A stretch of 64,000 nucleotides of DNA from Methylomonas sp. MK1 (GCF_000365425.1 NZ_AQOV01000001.1:806001-870000); one strand, 5' to 3'; shown: positions 44,370 to 54,500, counted from the first letter of the stretch. Numbers and translations are program-made. Notes: generated from the sequence alone by a model not told the origin.

Positions 44370-45506
44370 ATGGAAGTAAAACAAATCGACAGCATGGCGC
44401 AAATCGACGCCGCGGATTGGAATCAGCTGTGCGGACTCGACTATCCTTTTTTACGCCATGAATTTTTATCCGCCCTGGAACAAAGCGCCGCGGTTTGCCC
44501 GCAAACCGGCTGGGAAACCTCGCATTTGCTGGTCATGGACAATCAGAAACTACAGGCGGCATTGCCGCTATATTTAAAAACCCATTCCTGGGGGGAATAC
44601 GTATTCGATCAGCAATGGGCCCAAGCTTACCAGCAGCATGGACTGGCCTATTACCCAAAATTAGTCAGCGCCATCCCCTTTACGCCCTGCCAAGGACAAC
44701 GACTGCTATTTGCACCGGATGCGGATCAAACCGCTGTCTGCGCAGTATTGTGGAATTTTATTCAACAGCTTGCCAAGCGACGCGGCATTTCCTCCTGGCA
44801 TTGTTTGTTTCCCGAGCATTCCCAACTTGAACTGCTGCAATCCTTAGGTCTAAGCGTCCGCGAAGGGGTGCAGTTTCAATGGTTTAATCGCAACTACGCT
44901 ACGTTTTTGGACTTTTTACAGACCTTGAGCGCCGATAAACGCAAGATGATCAAACGAGAGCGGCGTCGAGTGGCGGAGCAAGGTATCGATCTGCTGCGTA
45001 TTCCCGGACAAGAGGTTACCGACGCGCAGTGGCAAGTGTTTTTCCGGTTTTACGCGTTGACCTATCTTAAACGCAGTTCCGAACCTTATCTGAATCTGGC
45101 GTTTTTTAAGCAAATCGCGCGCACCATGCCCGAGCAGTTGTTGCTGGTTCTGGCGATTAAAGACGATGCGTACGTAGGCGCAGCCTTGAGTTTTATCGGC
45201 ACCGACACACTATACGGCCGATATTGGGGATGCCAGGCGGAATACAATGCCCTGCATTTCGAAGCCTGTTATTACCAGGGCTTGGAATATTGCATAGAAC
45301 ACAACTTGGCCCGTTTCGATTCCGGCGCGCAAGGCGAGCATAAAATCTCCCGTGGCTTTGAGCCGATCACCACCTATTCTGCACATTGGCTAAAGGATGC
45401 CGGCTTTGCCAAGGCCGTTGCGCAATTCGTAGATCGGGAGAAAAAAGCGATTCAGCATTACAAACAAGACGCGGCAAATTATCTGCCGTTTAAACGCGCT
45501 CAATAA
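44370..45506 (+). CDS. FemAB/GNAT-like protein of the PF04339 family
   Basis: 378-aa protein with family segments: PFLRHEFLSALEQSAAVCPQTGWE at the N-terminus, SSWHCLFPE and RNYATFLDFLQTLSADKRKMIKRERR in the middle, and FDSGAQGEHKISRGFEP near the end. PF04339 proteins resemble FemAB/GNAT acyl- or aminoacyltransferases; the substrate is unknown. It has a normal length and no signal peptide. It converges on a small zinc-finger gene with 12 bp between them. Confidence 0.85.
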   Translation: MEVKQIDSMAQIDAADWNQLCGLDYPFLRHEFLSALEQSAAVCPQTGWETSHLLVMDNQKLQAALPLYLKTHSWGEYVFDQQWAQAYQQHGLAYYPKLVSAIPFTPCQGQRLLFAPDADQTAVCAVLWNFIQQLAKRRGISSWHCLFPEHSQLELLQSLGLSVREGVQFQWFNRNYATFLDFLQTLSADKRKMIKRERRRVAEQGIDLLRIPGQEVTDAQWQVFFRFYALTYLKRSSEPYLNLAFFKQIARTMPEQLLLVLAIKDDAYVGAALSFIGTDTLYGRYWGCQAEYNALHFEACYYQGLEYCIEHNLARFDSGAQGEHKISRGFEPITTYSAHWLKDAGFAKAVAQFVDREKKAIQHYKQDAANYLPFKRAQ

Positions 45507-45518
45507 AATAGCGCTGCG

Positions 45519-45731
45519 TCAGCCTTTTTCCAGTTCGGTTTGACAAGACAAACAATATTTACAAGCAATCGCCTGACGCCGCGCTTCCGGAATCGGCTCG
45601 CCGCATTCCTGGCAATGGCTGGCGGATTCACCGGTATAAATGGCTTTACGCGTCTCGGCGACGAAAAGCTCGGTCATCTTGTCCATTCTTTCCAGAATGG
45701 CATCGGTACCACCCGCCCAGGCCGTGGACAC
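45519..45731 (-). CDS. DksA/TraR C4 zinc-finger protein (short, YbiI-like)
   Basis: 70-aa protein with the C4-type zinc finger CQECGEPIPEARRQAI...CKYCLSC, the C-terminal half of DksA. It lacks the long coiled coil and so is probably not a secondary-channel regulator; small family members such as YbiI have unknown roles. The start is a GTG at 45731, preceded by AGGAG. It follows an EAL-protein gene that is transcribed on the same strand and converges with the FemAB-like gene. Confidence 0.87.
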   Translation of the reverse strand: MSTAWAGGTDAILERMDKMTELFVAETRKAIYTGESASHCQECGEPIPEARRQAIACKYCLSCQTELEKG

Positions 45732-45764
45732 TATTGCTGCTCCTGACTATACATAGTTTTCCGC

Positions 45765-47384
45765 TTAACGATGGGATTCCACCCATACACCAAAATCCTC
45801 GAACGGCATCGGCTTGCTGAACAAGTAACCCTGCGCCAGATCGCATTGATAACTGCTGAGTTTATCCATGATTTCCTGAGTCTCCACACCTTCGGCGGTG
45901 ACCTGCAAGCCCAGGTTGTGCGCGAGGTTAATAGTGGCTTTGACGATCACCGCATCGTTTTCGCTATGCAACAAATCGACGACAAACGATTTATCGATTT
46001 TCAATTCCGTCAATGGCATGCGTTTTAAGTAGGCCAGCGAGGAATAACCGGTGCCAAAGTCGTCAATCGACAATTTGTAGCCCATTTCATTCAGGCGCTG
46101 AATCACTTCCATTGCCCGTTCCGGATCGGTCATGATGGAACTCTCGGTAATCTCCAACATCATCCAGCCGGGTTTGATATTGGCTGCCGCCGCCACACCC
46201 GCCATCACATCCGGCAGTTCCGGATCGTGTAAATCCTTGGCGGACAGATTGACTGAAATAATCAAATCCCAGCCGCGCTTGCGCCATACCGCGCAATGCT
46301 TGAATGATTGTTTCAGAACCCATGCTGTCAGATGCTTGATCACCCGGGTTCTTTCCGCCATCGGAATAAATTCATCCGGCGAAATAAAACCGTGTTTGGG
46401 ATGCTGCCAACGCACCAAGGCTTCCGCGCCGTAAACGTGCCCTGTCGCCACCGACACTTTGGGCTGGTAGTAGATATGTAATTGCTCTTTTTCGATGGCC
46501 TGGCGCAGCTCGCTCATCAAGGTCAGGCGGCGCGGACTATGATCATCGTAAGATGGCGCGTAAGTGGTGTAACCTTCGTGCGATTGGCCGGCAACGAACA
46601 ATGCCACACCGGCTTTTTGCACCAGCGTATCCACATCGTCACCATGTTCGGGAAAATTGACGATGCCGATATTGCTGTGAATTACCAGACTCAGACGCTC
46701 GACTTTAAACGCCGGATCCAGAGCCGCCTGGATATTTTTCGCCAAGGTGAGGCCGGCCGTTTCGTTGTCGACCGCCGAGAGCAATACACTGAAAATATTG
46801 CCGTCTATGCGGGCAACGCTATCGGTACCCAACACCACGCTTTGCAACCGTGTGGCGATCTGTTTCAAGATCAGATCGCTGCTGTTACGGCCCAGTGTGT
46901 CGTAAACTTCCTTAAAATTGGCCACTTCCACCAGCAAAATAGACAGCATTTTGTTTTGATTGCCGGCGGCTAAAATCGCTTGTTCCACTCGGTCGTAGAA
47001 CAATACCCGGTTCGGCAAGTCCGTTACCGAATCGTGGGTGGTGGAATAACTGACTTGTTTTTCTAATGATTCGGCGCGGGAGCGCAGTTCCTGGGTCTGG
47101 TCCAAAATCATCGCCCCGGCTTGATAAGCAATGACCGAGCTGGAATATTGTCCCCAAAATCCGAAAATGAATGGTAGCGCTTCAAGCATCCACAGACCGT
47201 AGTTTTCGGTTTGCGCTTTGATGATACCGTTTAAGGAGATTTCGCCGACGTAGTAATAACTCAACGCCAACAGTGCGCTGACAATGCTGGCAATCGCAAT
47301 AGCCACGCCTTGATAAGTGGTTTTAGATACCTCGCTTTTCAGCACGCGAACATTTTCGTTCAGTATGTTTTTGGCGGGTATCAT
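45765..47384 (-). CDS. Membrane protein with degenerate GGDEF and intact EAL domain
   Basis: Likely cyclic-di-GMP phosphodiesterase, 539 aa. Two membrane helices (about 25-45 and 60-85), a short linker, a GGDEF-like domain (about 115-275) in which the active-site loop reads RIDGNIF instead of GGDEF, so it should not make c-di-GMP, and an EAL domain with GAEALVRWQHP, DDFGTGYSSLAYL, KIDKSFV and AEGVETQE. The EAL catalytic residues appear present. The degenerate GGDEF may bind GTP as a regulatory input. Confidence 0.9.
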   Translation of the reverse strand: MIPAKNILNENVRVLKSEVSKTTYQGVAIAIASIVSALLALSYYYVGEISLNGIIKAQTENYGLWMLEALPFIFGFWGQYSSSVIAYQAGAMILDQTQELRSRAESLEKQVSYSTTHDSVTDLPNRVLFYDRVEQAILAAGNQNKMLSILLVEVANFKEVYDTLGRNSSDLILKQIATRLQSVVLGTDSVARIDGNIFSVLLSAVDNETAGLTLAKNIQAALDPAFKVERLSLVIHSNIGIVNFPEHGDDVDTLVQKAGVALFVAGQSHEGYTTYAPSYDDHSPRRLTLMSELRQAIEKEQLHIYYQPKVSVATGHVYGAEALVRWQHPKHGFISPDEFIPMAERTRVIKHLTAWVLKQSFKHCAVWRKRGWDLIISVNLSAKDLHDPELPDVMAGVAAAANIKPGWMMLEITESSIMTDPERAMEVIQRLNEMGYKLSIDDFGTGYSSLAYLKRMPLTELKIDKSFVVDLLHSENDAVIVKATINLAHNLGLQVTAEGVETQEIMDKLSSYQCDLAQGYLFSKPMPFEDFGVWVESHR

Positions 47385-47515
47385 CTGTTTCCCAGCATCT
47401 GTTTAATAATCCGCTATCGTCGTTTAGTTTGTACGGACCAAGCTTTGGAAGCTATGGGCCCCACAAAATACACTAAATATAGTTAGCCAAAGCGTTAATT
47501 ACAAACCCAAGCCCA

Positions 47516-49612
47516 TCAAATTACCATCTCGGCCTGAAGCAATTTAATCTGGTCTCTAACACGTGCAGCATCCTCAAATTCCAGGTTCTTGGCATGCTGA
47601 TACATTTTTTCTTCCAGCTGTTTCAAGGCTTTCGCGGCCTGTTTCGGTGTCATCGCCTTGTAATTCCCAGCCGGCTCGGCGACTTTGGCTCTGGCATTGG
47701 AAATCGAACCGCCGGAACCGGGAATGGCGAGTTCCAAAATATCCGTCACCGATTTGAAAATGGTTTTCGGCTCGATATTGTGTTCTTTATTAAACGCTAT
47801 CTGTTTATTGCGACGGCGTTCAGTTTCGTCTATGGCCAATTGCATCGAGCGCGTGATTTTATCGCCGTAAAGTATGGCCTTGCCGTTAGCATTACGCGCC
47901 GCCCGGCCTATGGTTTGTACCAGCGACACCAACGAGCGCAGGAAACCCTCCTTATCCGCATCAAGAATAGCCACCAGCGACACTTCCGGAATATCCAAGC
48001 CCTCGCGTAATAAGTTAATGCCGACCAATACGTCGAACACGCCCAGCCGCAAGTCGCGGATAATCTCCACGCGCTCCACGGTTTCGATATCCGAATGCAG
48101 ATAACGCACCTTGACGCCATGTTCCATCAAATAATCGGTCAAGTCTTCCGACATGCGTTTGGTTAAGGTGGTGACCAACACACGTTCCTGAACAGCAGTG
48201 CGTTTGGTGATTTCCGACAACAGATCGTCAACCTGGCTGGTCGCCGGGCGTACTTCGACAATAGGATCGACCAAGCCGGTCGGGCGCACTACCTGCTCGA
48301 CCACCGCGCCGGAATGTTCTTTCTCATAAGTGCTTGGCGTGGCGGAAACATAGATACGTTGACCACAGATTTGCTCGAATTCCTCGAATCGGAGCGGCCG
48401 ATTGTCCAAGGCCGATGGTAAACGAAAGCCGTACTCCACCAAGGTTTCCTTGCGCGAACGATCGCCCTTATACATAGCGCCGATCTGCGGCACGGTCACA
48501 TGGCTTTCGTCGATAATTACCAAGGCATCGTTGGGCAAATAATCGAACATGGTCGGCGGCGATTCGCCATCCGCGCGATTGGACAGATGCCGGGAGTAAT
48601 TTTCGATGCCGGAGCAGTAGCCGACTTCCATGATCATTTCAATGTCGAACAGCGTGCGTTGTTCCAGGCGCTGGGCTTCCACCAACTTATGATTGTCGCG
48701 TAATTGTTCAAGGCGTTCGGCCAATTCGATTTTGATTTTCTCTACCGCACTGAGTAATTGGTCGCGCGGCGTCACATAATGGCTTTTTGGATAGAGCGTG
48801 AAACGTGCCAAGCGCTGCGTGACTTCGCCGGTGAGCGGATCAAACATCGACAAGCGCTCGATTTCGTCGTCGAATAACTCAATCCGCAAGGCTTGTTCTT
48901 CCGATTCGGCCGGAAACACATCAATCACCTCCCCACGCACTCGATAAGTGGCCCGGCGCAGTTCGGTATCGTTACGGGTGTACTGCATCTCAGCCAAACG
49001 CCGCAGAATATCGCGTTGCTTGATCATGTCACCGCGCACCAAATGCAAGACCATCTGGAAGTAGGATTCGGGTTCCCCCAAGCCGTAAATCGCCGAAACA
49101 GTGGCCACCACGATGGTATCGCGCCGTTCCAGCAAGGCTTTGGTAGCCGACAAGCGCATTTGCTCAATATGCTCGTTAAGTGAGGCGTCCTTGTCGATGA
49201 AAGTATCAGAGGCCGGGATGTAGGCCTCGGGCTGATAGTAGTCGTAATAGGAGACAAAATACTCGACGCTGTTTTCCGGAAAAAACTCCTTCATCTCGCC
49301 ATACAACTGTGCCGCCAGCGTCTTGTTGGGTGCCATGATCATTGCCGGGCGTTGTGTTTGTTGGATCACATTGGCAACAGTAAAGGTCTTGCCCGAGCCG
49401 GTCACACCCAGCAGGGTTTGATGCAATTCACCGTCGTTGATGCCTTCCACCAGCGCCGCGATGGCGGTGGGCTGGTCGCCGGCCGGTTGATAGCGGCTTT
49501 GGATCTTGAACGGTTTATGCGCCGGCCCCTTTTTTTGCGGCCGCGCTTCTTCCACGCCCAGAATGCCCGAGATCGCCGACTGACTGATCTCCATGCGCCG
49601 TTTATCGCTCAT
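47516..49612 (-). CDS. uvrB: UvrABC nucleotide excision repair protein UvrB
   Basis: Damage-recognition helicase, 698 aa. Walker [17 protein letters not shown] near residue 68; the beta-hairpin [16 protein letters not shown]; the DEAD-like VIIDESHV; helicase motif [27 protein letters not shown]; and the C-terminal UVR domain for UvrC. The N-terminal about 25 residues ([10 protein letters not shown]...) are an extension absent from many homologues; a later start near the [14 protein letters not shown] segment cannot be excluded. Confidence 0.97.
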   Translation of the reverse strand: MSDKRRMEISQSAISGILGVEEARPQKKGPAHKPFKIQSRYQPAGDQPTAIAALVEGINDGELHQTLLGVTGSGKTFTVANVIQQTQRPAMIMAPNKTLAAQLYGEMKEFFPENSVEYFVSYYDYYQPEAYIPASDTFIDKDASLNEHIEQMRLSATKALLERRDTIVVATVSAIYGLGEPESYFQMVLHLVRGDMIKQRDILRRLAEMQYTRNDTELRRATYRVRGEVIDVFPAESEEQALRIELFDDEIERLSMFDPLTGEVTQRLARFTLYPKSHYVTPRDQLLSAVEKIKIELAERLEQLRDNHKLVEAQRLEQRTLFDIEMIMEVGYCSGIENYSRHLSNRADGESPPTMFDYLPNDALVIIDESHVTVPQIGAMYKGDRSRKETLVEYGFRLPSALDNRPLRFEEFEQICGQRIYVSATPSTYEKEHSGAVVEQVVRPTGLVDPIVEVRPATSQVDDLLSEITKRTAVQERVLVTTLTKRMSEDLTDYLMEHGVKVRYLHSDIETVERVEIIRDLRLGVFDVLVGINLLREGLDIPEVSLVAILDADKEGFLRSLVSLVQTIGRAARNANGKAILYGDKITRSMQLAIDETERRRNKQIAFNKEHNIEPKTIFKSVTDILELAIPGSGGSISNARAKVAEPAGNYKAMTPKQAAKALKQLEEKMYQHAKNLEFEDAARVRDQIKLLQAEMVI

Positions 49613-49645
49613 GCCCCACCCTCTGAAATTTGGTTCAACACCGGC

Positions 49646-50869
49646 TTATTTACAAGCCGTTTCCGGCTGGTCGTATCCCAAAGTATCCAACTCGGTCTTC
49701 GGATGCAAAAACCCTTCGACCGGCGCCACACTGACTAAAGAACGCGGTGCGGCCAATAATACCGGTTGCCGTAATTGACCGTCCCAAGGACGAAACGACA
49801 AAGGCACGCCTTTATAACCCTGCAATGCAAACGCCGTGGAGAACATATATTCCTTGATGGCTTGGGTTTGATTCGATTTACTGCGGACGCTGGCCTCGCC
49901 TATCGCCCGCACCGCCAGATAGGCCGCATAATCTTCCTCTTCCATCCAGCGACCGGCCGTGTCCTTGAAGCGATTTTGCAATTGCACCGCGCCCCATTGT
50001 TCATGAGTTCTATGCCAGGCGGTGGCGATCAAACCCTGGGTACCGATCACCGGCCGCGGTTTCCAGGTCCGGTAATCCAGATATTCGCCAAACAAGCCCT
50101 GTTCGTCGGCCACCACCAACACATCGTAATCATCCACTTGGGTAAAAACCGGCACGTCGGATTGCGCGGTACGGCGGGCGTCGTAATCGTTGGTCCAGGC
50201 TTTTTCAGCGACCAGTTTGATACCAAACTTCTTGGCGGCGCGTTTAATGGCTGCTGCGTATAACTTGTCTTCCGGCGTGGCGCCTACCACCAAAAACCAG
50301 TTTTGCCAGCGTTTTTTCAGCATATATTGCGCCAGCGCATCGGCACGCATGGCCCGACTGGGTAATAGGTGCAAAACCTGATGGCGGCAATCCGTGTTGC
50401 GCAACTCGTCGTCACTGGTAGAAGCATCGAACAACAATTTGTTTTTTGCGACCGGCAAGTCGGCGAGCTTGTTTAGTTGGTCAGGCTGCACGTTCAACAC
50501 CACCAGCCCAACATCGTCGCCTACTTGATTGAAGGCCTGCTGTAAATCGCCGCCAACCGGCACCACAACTTTCTTTAATTCGTAGTGCTGGCCGGTAAAT
50601 TGCCCGGTGGTATTATTGTCGGCAATCGCCAATTCGGCACCGATCTGGCCTTTGTTCTGGATAAACGGATCAAGATTGGACAAGGCCGCCGGCGCAGCTC
50701 TTTCCTGACTGAAATAGCCGATTTTGACTACCTGCTTGGCAGGCTCGGCGGGCTTGGTGACCTGCGGTTTGGCCGGAACGGCTTTCTTGGCAGTCGCGGC
50801 AATTGCGCCGCTGCTTGGCAACGCGACAAGCCAACAAAAACAAACTGAAATAAGCGCGATTTTTTTCAT
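49646..50869 (-). CDS. Periplasmic ABC-type substrate-binding protein of the PQQ alcohol dehydrogenase-associated kind
   Basis: 407-aa secreted protein: a signal peptide (about 24 aa) and a short lysine/proline-rich linker precede a type I periplasmic binding fold, KIGYFSQERAAPAALSN with LDPFIQNKGQIGAELAIADNN. The C-terminal part, QLRQPVLLAAPRSLVSVAPVEGFLHP...TELDTLGYD, matches the TIGR03863-type proteins found beside PQQ-dependent alcohol dehydrogenases. The cognate permease, ATPase and dehydrogenase are not in this window. Ligand unknown. The family match is from memory. Confidence 0.75.
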   Translation of the reverse strand: MKKIALISVCFCWLVALPSSGAIAATAKKAVPAKPQVTKPAEPAKQVVKIGYFSQERAAPAALSNLDPFIQNKGQIGAELAIADNNTTGQFTGQHYELKKVVVPVGGDLQQAFNQVGDDVGLVVLNVQPDQLNKLADLPVAKNKLLFDASTSDDELRNTDCRHQVLHLLPSRAMRADALAQYMLKKRWQNWFLVVGATPEDKLYAAAIKRAAKKFGIKLVAEKAWTNDYDARRTAQSDVPVFTQVDDYDVLVVADEQGLFGEYLDYRTWKPRPVIGTQGLIATAWHRTHEQWGAVQLQNRFKDTAGRWMEEEDYAAYLAVRAIGEASVRSKSNQTQAIKEYMFSTAFALQGYKGVPLSFRPWDGQLRQPVLLAAPRSLVSVAPVEGFLHPKTELDTLGYDQPETACK

Positions 50870-51007
50870 AATCCGATACGGAACGACATAAAAGCGTTAT
50901 TTTAACGGATTCGGTTCGGCCGGGCTCTGTCAATAATCGTCCCGCTCTATTGAATTTTAGTGGTTTAACATCAATACTTAGCCACCTTTACATTCGCCGC
51001 GTTTGCC

Positions 51008-51397
51008 ATGTCTGAGCCAGATTTCTCTTTAGATTTTCTCGATCAAGAGGTCACGATTGATAGCTCATGGTCTAACAAGCGTAGTGCGGTTCGCTATCGA
51101 CGCAACGACATCCGTGCCGCCGTTAAAGTCAAAAGCATCTGGTTTCCACGCTTGTTTCCGGTCGTGTTGCGGGATGTCAGTAGCCGTGGCGCGGCGATAT
51201 TCAGCGAGAAAAAACTCGGCAAGAATAAGCGCATATTCCTGTATTTACTGTTCGCCGACGGCAAGCGTTTTGATATCTCCGCACTTGTTGTACATTGCGA
51301 CCGGGAAAATGGCCGTTACGGCATCAAGTTCGACAACATTGAAAAACATTTAGCAGAGCATTTACTGCATACCCAAACCGATCTGCTATTCAGCTAA
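51008..51397 (+). CDS. PilZ-domain c-di-GMP receptor-like protein
   Basis: 129-aa protein whose central part looks like a PilZ domain: RYRRNDIRAAVKV contains an RxxxR-type motif, and VLRDVSSRGAAIFSEK contains the D-S-x-x-G motif that contacts cyclic di-GMP. A short acidic N-terminus precedes it. There is no membrane segment. It fits with the two GGDEF/EAL proteins in the window, but a direct link is not shown. It is followed by a MOSC gene after 12 bp. Confidence 0.8.
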   Translation: MSEPDFSLDFLDQEVTIDSSWSNKRSAVRYRRNDIRAAVKVKSIWFPRLFPVVLRDVSSRGAAIFSEKKLGKNKRIFLYLLFADGKRFDISALVVHCDRENGRYGIKFDNIEKHLAEHLLHTQTDLLFS

Positions 51398-51409
51398 CAG
51401 CAAAATAAT

Positions 51410-52237
51410 ATGCCGATACTCAGTGAAATTTATATATACCCGGTCAAATCGCTGGCCGGAATTCGGGTGGCACACTGGCCGGTTGATCAGAAGGGCTTGC
51501 TGTACGATAGAAAATGGATGCTGATAGACAGCGATAGACAGTTCCTCAGCCAACGCCGTTTACCAAAAATGGCGTTGATTAAAACCCGCATTGCAGATCA
51601 ACAATTAATTTTGTCGGCTCCCAATCAAGCGGATCTGGCCCTGCCTTTGCAAGCTACAGACGGCGATGACATTGAAGTGGTGGTCTGGCACGACCAGTGT
51701 ATTGCCAAGACCTGCGGCGATGACGCCGATGCTTGGTTAAGCGATTTTTTACAAACCGATTGCCGGTTGGTTTACCAAACCGATAACGATATTCGCAAGG
51801 TCGATCCTAACTATGCGTTGGACAGCGACCAAACGTCATTTTCCGACGGCTTTCCGTTTTTGATCGTGTCGGAGAATTCCTTAAACGCCCTTAACCAAGC
51901 CATGCCATTGGCAATTGACATGATTCGCTTTCGGCCGAACCTGGTCGTCACCGATTGCGATAGCTATGCCGAAGACACTTGGCGAAGGCTTACTATCAAC
52001 GATATTGGTTTTAGATTGCCCAAACCCTGCTCGCGCTGTTCGGTACCGACCATAGACCCGCTAACCGCCGAAACCGGCAAAGAACCCTTGACGACGCTGA
52101 ATCGTCTGCGCAAATGGCAAAACAAAGTCTATTTTGGGCAAAACGCCTTGCACGATAAACCCGGCAGCTTGTCAGTCGGCCAGACAGTGCTGATCGACGA
52201 AATCGGCGAACCGCAGCCTCCGCTATCCTTAACATAG
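51410..52237 (+). CDS. MOSC-domain protein with MOSC N-terminal beta-barrel
   Basis: 275-aa protein. MOSC N-terminal beta-barrel (about 1-110: LSEIYIYPVKSLAGIRVAHWPV, DRKWMLIDSDRQFLSQRRLP) and MOSC domain (about 125-265: FRPNLVVTDC, the cysteine in KPCSRCSVPTIDP, and NALHDKPGSLSVGQTV). Such proteins carry molybdenum cofactor or sulfur chemistry (YcbX-like). The Cys in CSRC is the likely cofactor ligand. It shares a strand and short spacing with the PilZ gene. Confidence 0.9.
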   Translation: MPILSEIYIYPVKSLAGIRVAHWPVDQKGLLYDRKWMLIDSDRQFLSQRRLPKMALIKTRIADQQLILSAPNQADLALPLQATDGDDIEVVVWHDQCIAKTCGDDADAWLSDFLQTDCRLVYQTDNDIRKVDPNYALDSDQTSFSDGFPFLIVSENSLNALNQAMPLAIDMIRFRPNLVVTDCDSYAEDTWRRLTINDIGFRLPKPCSRCSVPTIDPLTAETGKEPLTTLNRLRKWQNKVYFGQNALHDKPGSLSVGQTVLIDEIGEPQPPLSLT

Positions 52238-52872
52238 AAAATCCGTTACTTTCACTATCAATGCGCATATCCGCGCATTTGCGTGCTGCCAATTTAGATG
52301 CTTTGTTTTACCTGTTTGTTGAAGTTATTTGCCTTGCTAACAGGGGCTTTTGAAGTTTTACCAGCCAGCGGATAAAGCCTTCTAATACCTATTTAGTCAT
52401 TTTTTAAGCTAAAAAAGCCTACTTTCAATTACTAGCTCTATCGAGCGAACCAATAAGTCAAACCCCGCCCCTACATAAAAACGATATTTCGTACCTCAAG
52501 CGACATATCGTGCCAAATCGCTCCCGCATCAATTGTGCACGCTGGTTCTTCCAGCCAAGCATCGCCGTAAAACCCCTTAAAAAACATAAAGATAAATTAT
52601 TTTCACGCATGAAATTAATAACTGGCACAAGAATTGGCTATTAATTCACGTAATACAATTTTTTGAATAAAACAGAAATAAGTTAATTAAATTTATTTAG
52701 ACATTTAGAAAATGGCATTTAGCAACATGAAAAATTATTTTAATTGACTGCATTTAAATAGTTACTAGACACCTGTATTTTTTCATGCAACAGGTCATTA
52801 ATATAAATATTTTTTCAGCAAAAAATGCCCATTAATAAATCACTAAATCTAATCAAATATAGAGGTATCAAG
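52238..52872. other. AT-rich intergenic region without a supported gene
   Basis: 635 bp between the MOSC gene and the PEP-CTERM gene. The left third has no feature I can support. The right two thirds are strongly AT-rich, with many A/T runs and no convincing ORF. It presumably holds the PEP-CTERM promoter. A weak sigma-54-like sequence is noted at 52623 but is not claimed. Confidence 0.5.
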
Positions 52873-53805
52873 ATGGAATCAATTAAATTTAAAAAGAGCT
52901 TCGGTAGCGATTTTAAGACCCTACCCTCAAACCAAGGTAGCCGACTTTGCAATATGGCATTGGCTATTTCAATACTGCTCGGCGCGCATGCCGGATCGGT
53001 GTCGGCCGCGGCTTTTGACAGCAATATTGTGATTCGCGGCTCGGCGGAGTTTGATAGTTCCGGCTCCCCGTCCGATCCTGTAAACGCTACCCAGGCGGGT
53101 TCGCTGACCAGCATTATCGCCGGCTCTACCTCCACGACCACACTGGTTGGCTCCACGATCACAGGCCCTGATCCGTTGTCAGGCACCTTAAGCCACATCG
53201 GCGACGGCTTTGGCATAAACTTAAGCGCTAGCGGCACTGGCGGCACCGAACCGTCGGGCATCAGCCCCCTGTTTGGCGACTATACCTTTTCGATTGAAAA
53301 CAAATCGGCTGTGGATAGTTTTGTGGTGAACTTACAATTCCATTACAGCCATCAAGTCGAAGCAATCGATACCCAAGTGCTAAACGATAACGGTGAATTC
53401 GCCGAATCACAGATCGCCTTTTTCAAAGCAGATAGCAGCGAATTAGTATTTTCTAAAGTAGTCTCGGACACCCTTTTCGGTAACGAAAAATTCATACCCA
53501 GCTCTCCATTTACCGATATTGGTAGCGGCGTAGGCGGCGCGTTGTCAGACGTCGGCACCTTACTCTTGTCATTTCTGCTGAACCCAGGCGATTTAATCAG
53601 CTTTGGCGATAGCAATCCGGATCTTTTCGTATATGGCGGCGCCGACTCCGGCAGATTTTCGATAAACGCTTCCAGCCTGATTACAGTCGATTCGGTTACC
53701 AAACAAACCAATAACACAGTACCGGAACCGGAAACACTTTGGCTACTGGCTATCGGCATGGTCTCAGTCCTTACCAACAAACGTCGCAATAACGCTTTCA
53801 ATTAA
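52873..53805 (+). CDS. PEP-CTERM sorting-domain exported protein
   Basis: 310-aa secreted protein with a long signal region (LCNMALAISILLGAHAGSVSA) and a C-terminal PEP-CTERM signal: VPEPETLWLLAIGMVSV then a basic KRRNN tail, which targets the protein to exosortase processing and possibly biofilm matrix export. The body is rich in Ser, Gly and Thr and has no recognised domain. ATG 52873 has AGAGG upstream; an in-frame start at 52825 is less likely. It is followed by a tail-collar-like secreted protein 32 bp downstream. Confidence 0.9.
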   Translation: MESIKFKKSFGSDFKTLPSNQGSRLCNMALAISILLGAHAGSVSAAAFDSNIVIRGSAEFDSSGSPSDPVNATQAGSLTSIIAGSTSTTTLVGSTITGPDPLSGTLSHIGDGFGINLSASGTGGTEPSGISPLFGDYTFSIENKSAVDSFVVNLQFHYSHQVEAIDTQVLNDNGEFAESQIAFFKADSSELVFSKVVSDTLFGNEKFIPSSPFTDIGSGVGGALSDVGTLLLSFLLNPGDLISFGDSNPDLFVYGGADSGRFSINASSLITVDSVTKQTNNTVPEPETLWLLAIGMVSVLTNKRRNNAFN

Positions 53806-53837
53806 TTTCAATTCGATCCAATTTAAAGGTACTCAAC

Positions 53838-54500
53838 ATGTCAAAATCATTCAACAAACCACTCTTGAAACTGGCCATGATCGCTATCACCGGATTACCG
53901 GTATCTGCTTCGGCTTGCGGCTCCGATCCCTTTCTGGGCGAGATTTGCACATTTACCTATAACTTCTGCCCACGCGGCTTTTTAGAAGCCGCCGGACAGA
54001 CCGTGAGCATTCAGCAGAATACCGCCTTGTTTTCCTTATTAGGCACGCAGTATGGCGGCGACGGGCGGCAGACTTTCGCATTGCCAGACCTGCGCGGCCG
54101 GTCGCCAATAGGCGACGGGCAAGGTCCGGGGCTATCGCCTATCCAGGTGGGCGAAGAAACCGGTTCGGAGTTTGTCACCATACTCCAGAACCAAATGCCC
54201 TCACATACCCACCCAGCCCACACCAACGTCACTGTCTCTGCATCGATTAACGCAGTGAGCAGCGCCGGCAACACCACCAATCCCTCCGGAAAAGTGTTGG
54301 CGACTTCAGCATCCAGAGATAATCTTTATTCGAACGCAACACCTAATACTTCCCTGGACCAAGGCGCCATCAGCACTTCAGCGTCGGCAACGACCACGGT
54401 TGGCATTTCGGGCGGAAGCCAGCCCCTTTATATCCGCTCGCCGGTTTTGGGTGTCAAATACTGCATAGCCACACAAGGCATTTTTCCTAGCCGAAATTAA
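53838..54500 (+). CDS. Secreted phage-tail-collar-domain protein
   Basis: 220-aa protein with an N-terminal signal peptide (cleavage near SASA). The body has the tail-collar domain found in phage fibres and in MdpB-type bacterial proteins: LGEICTFTYNFCPRGFLEA, GTQYGGDGRQTFALPDLRGRSPIGDG and the MPSHTHPAHTNV motif. It is not part of a prophage here; no capsid or tail genes are near. It lies 32 bp after the PEP-CTERM gene, which suggests a joint extracellular role. Confidence 0.85.
   Translation: MSKSFNKPLLKLAMIAITGLPVSASACGSDPFLGEICTFTYNFCPRGFLEAAGQTVSIQQNTALFSLLGTQYGGDGRQTFALPDLRGRSPIGDGQGPGLSPIQVGEETGSEFVTILQNQMPSHTHPAHTNVTVSASINAVSSAGNTTNPSGKVLATSASRDNLYSNATPNTSLDQGAISTSASATTTVGISGGSQPLYIRSPVLGVKYCIATQGIFPSRN

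Noticed and set aside
52623..52638. Sigma-54-like promoter (TGGCAC-N5-TTGG)
   Set aside because: The essential -12 GC is not matched at the right position, and the site is about 235 bp from the gene.
53838..54500. Prophage remnant suggested by the tail-collar domain
   Set aside because: A signal peptide is present, and no other phage gene lies nearby.
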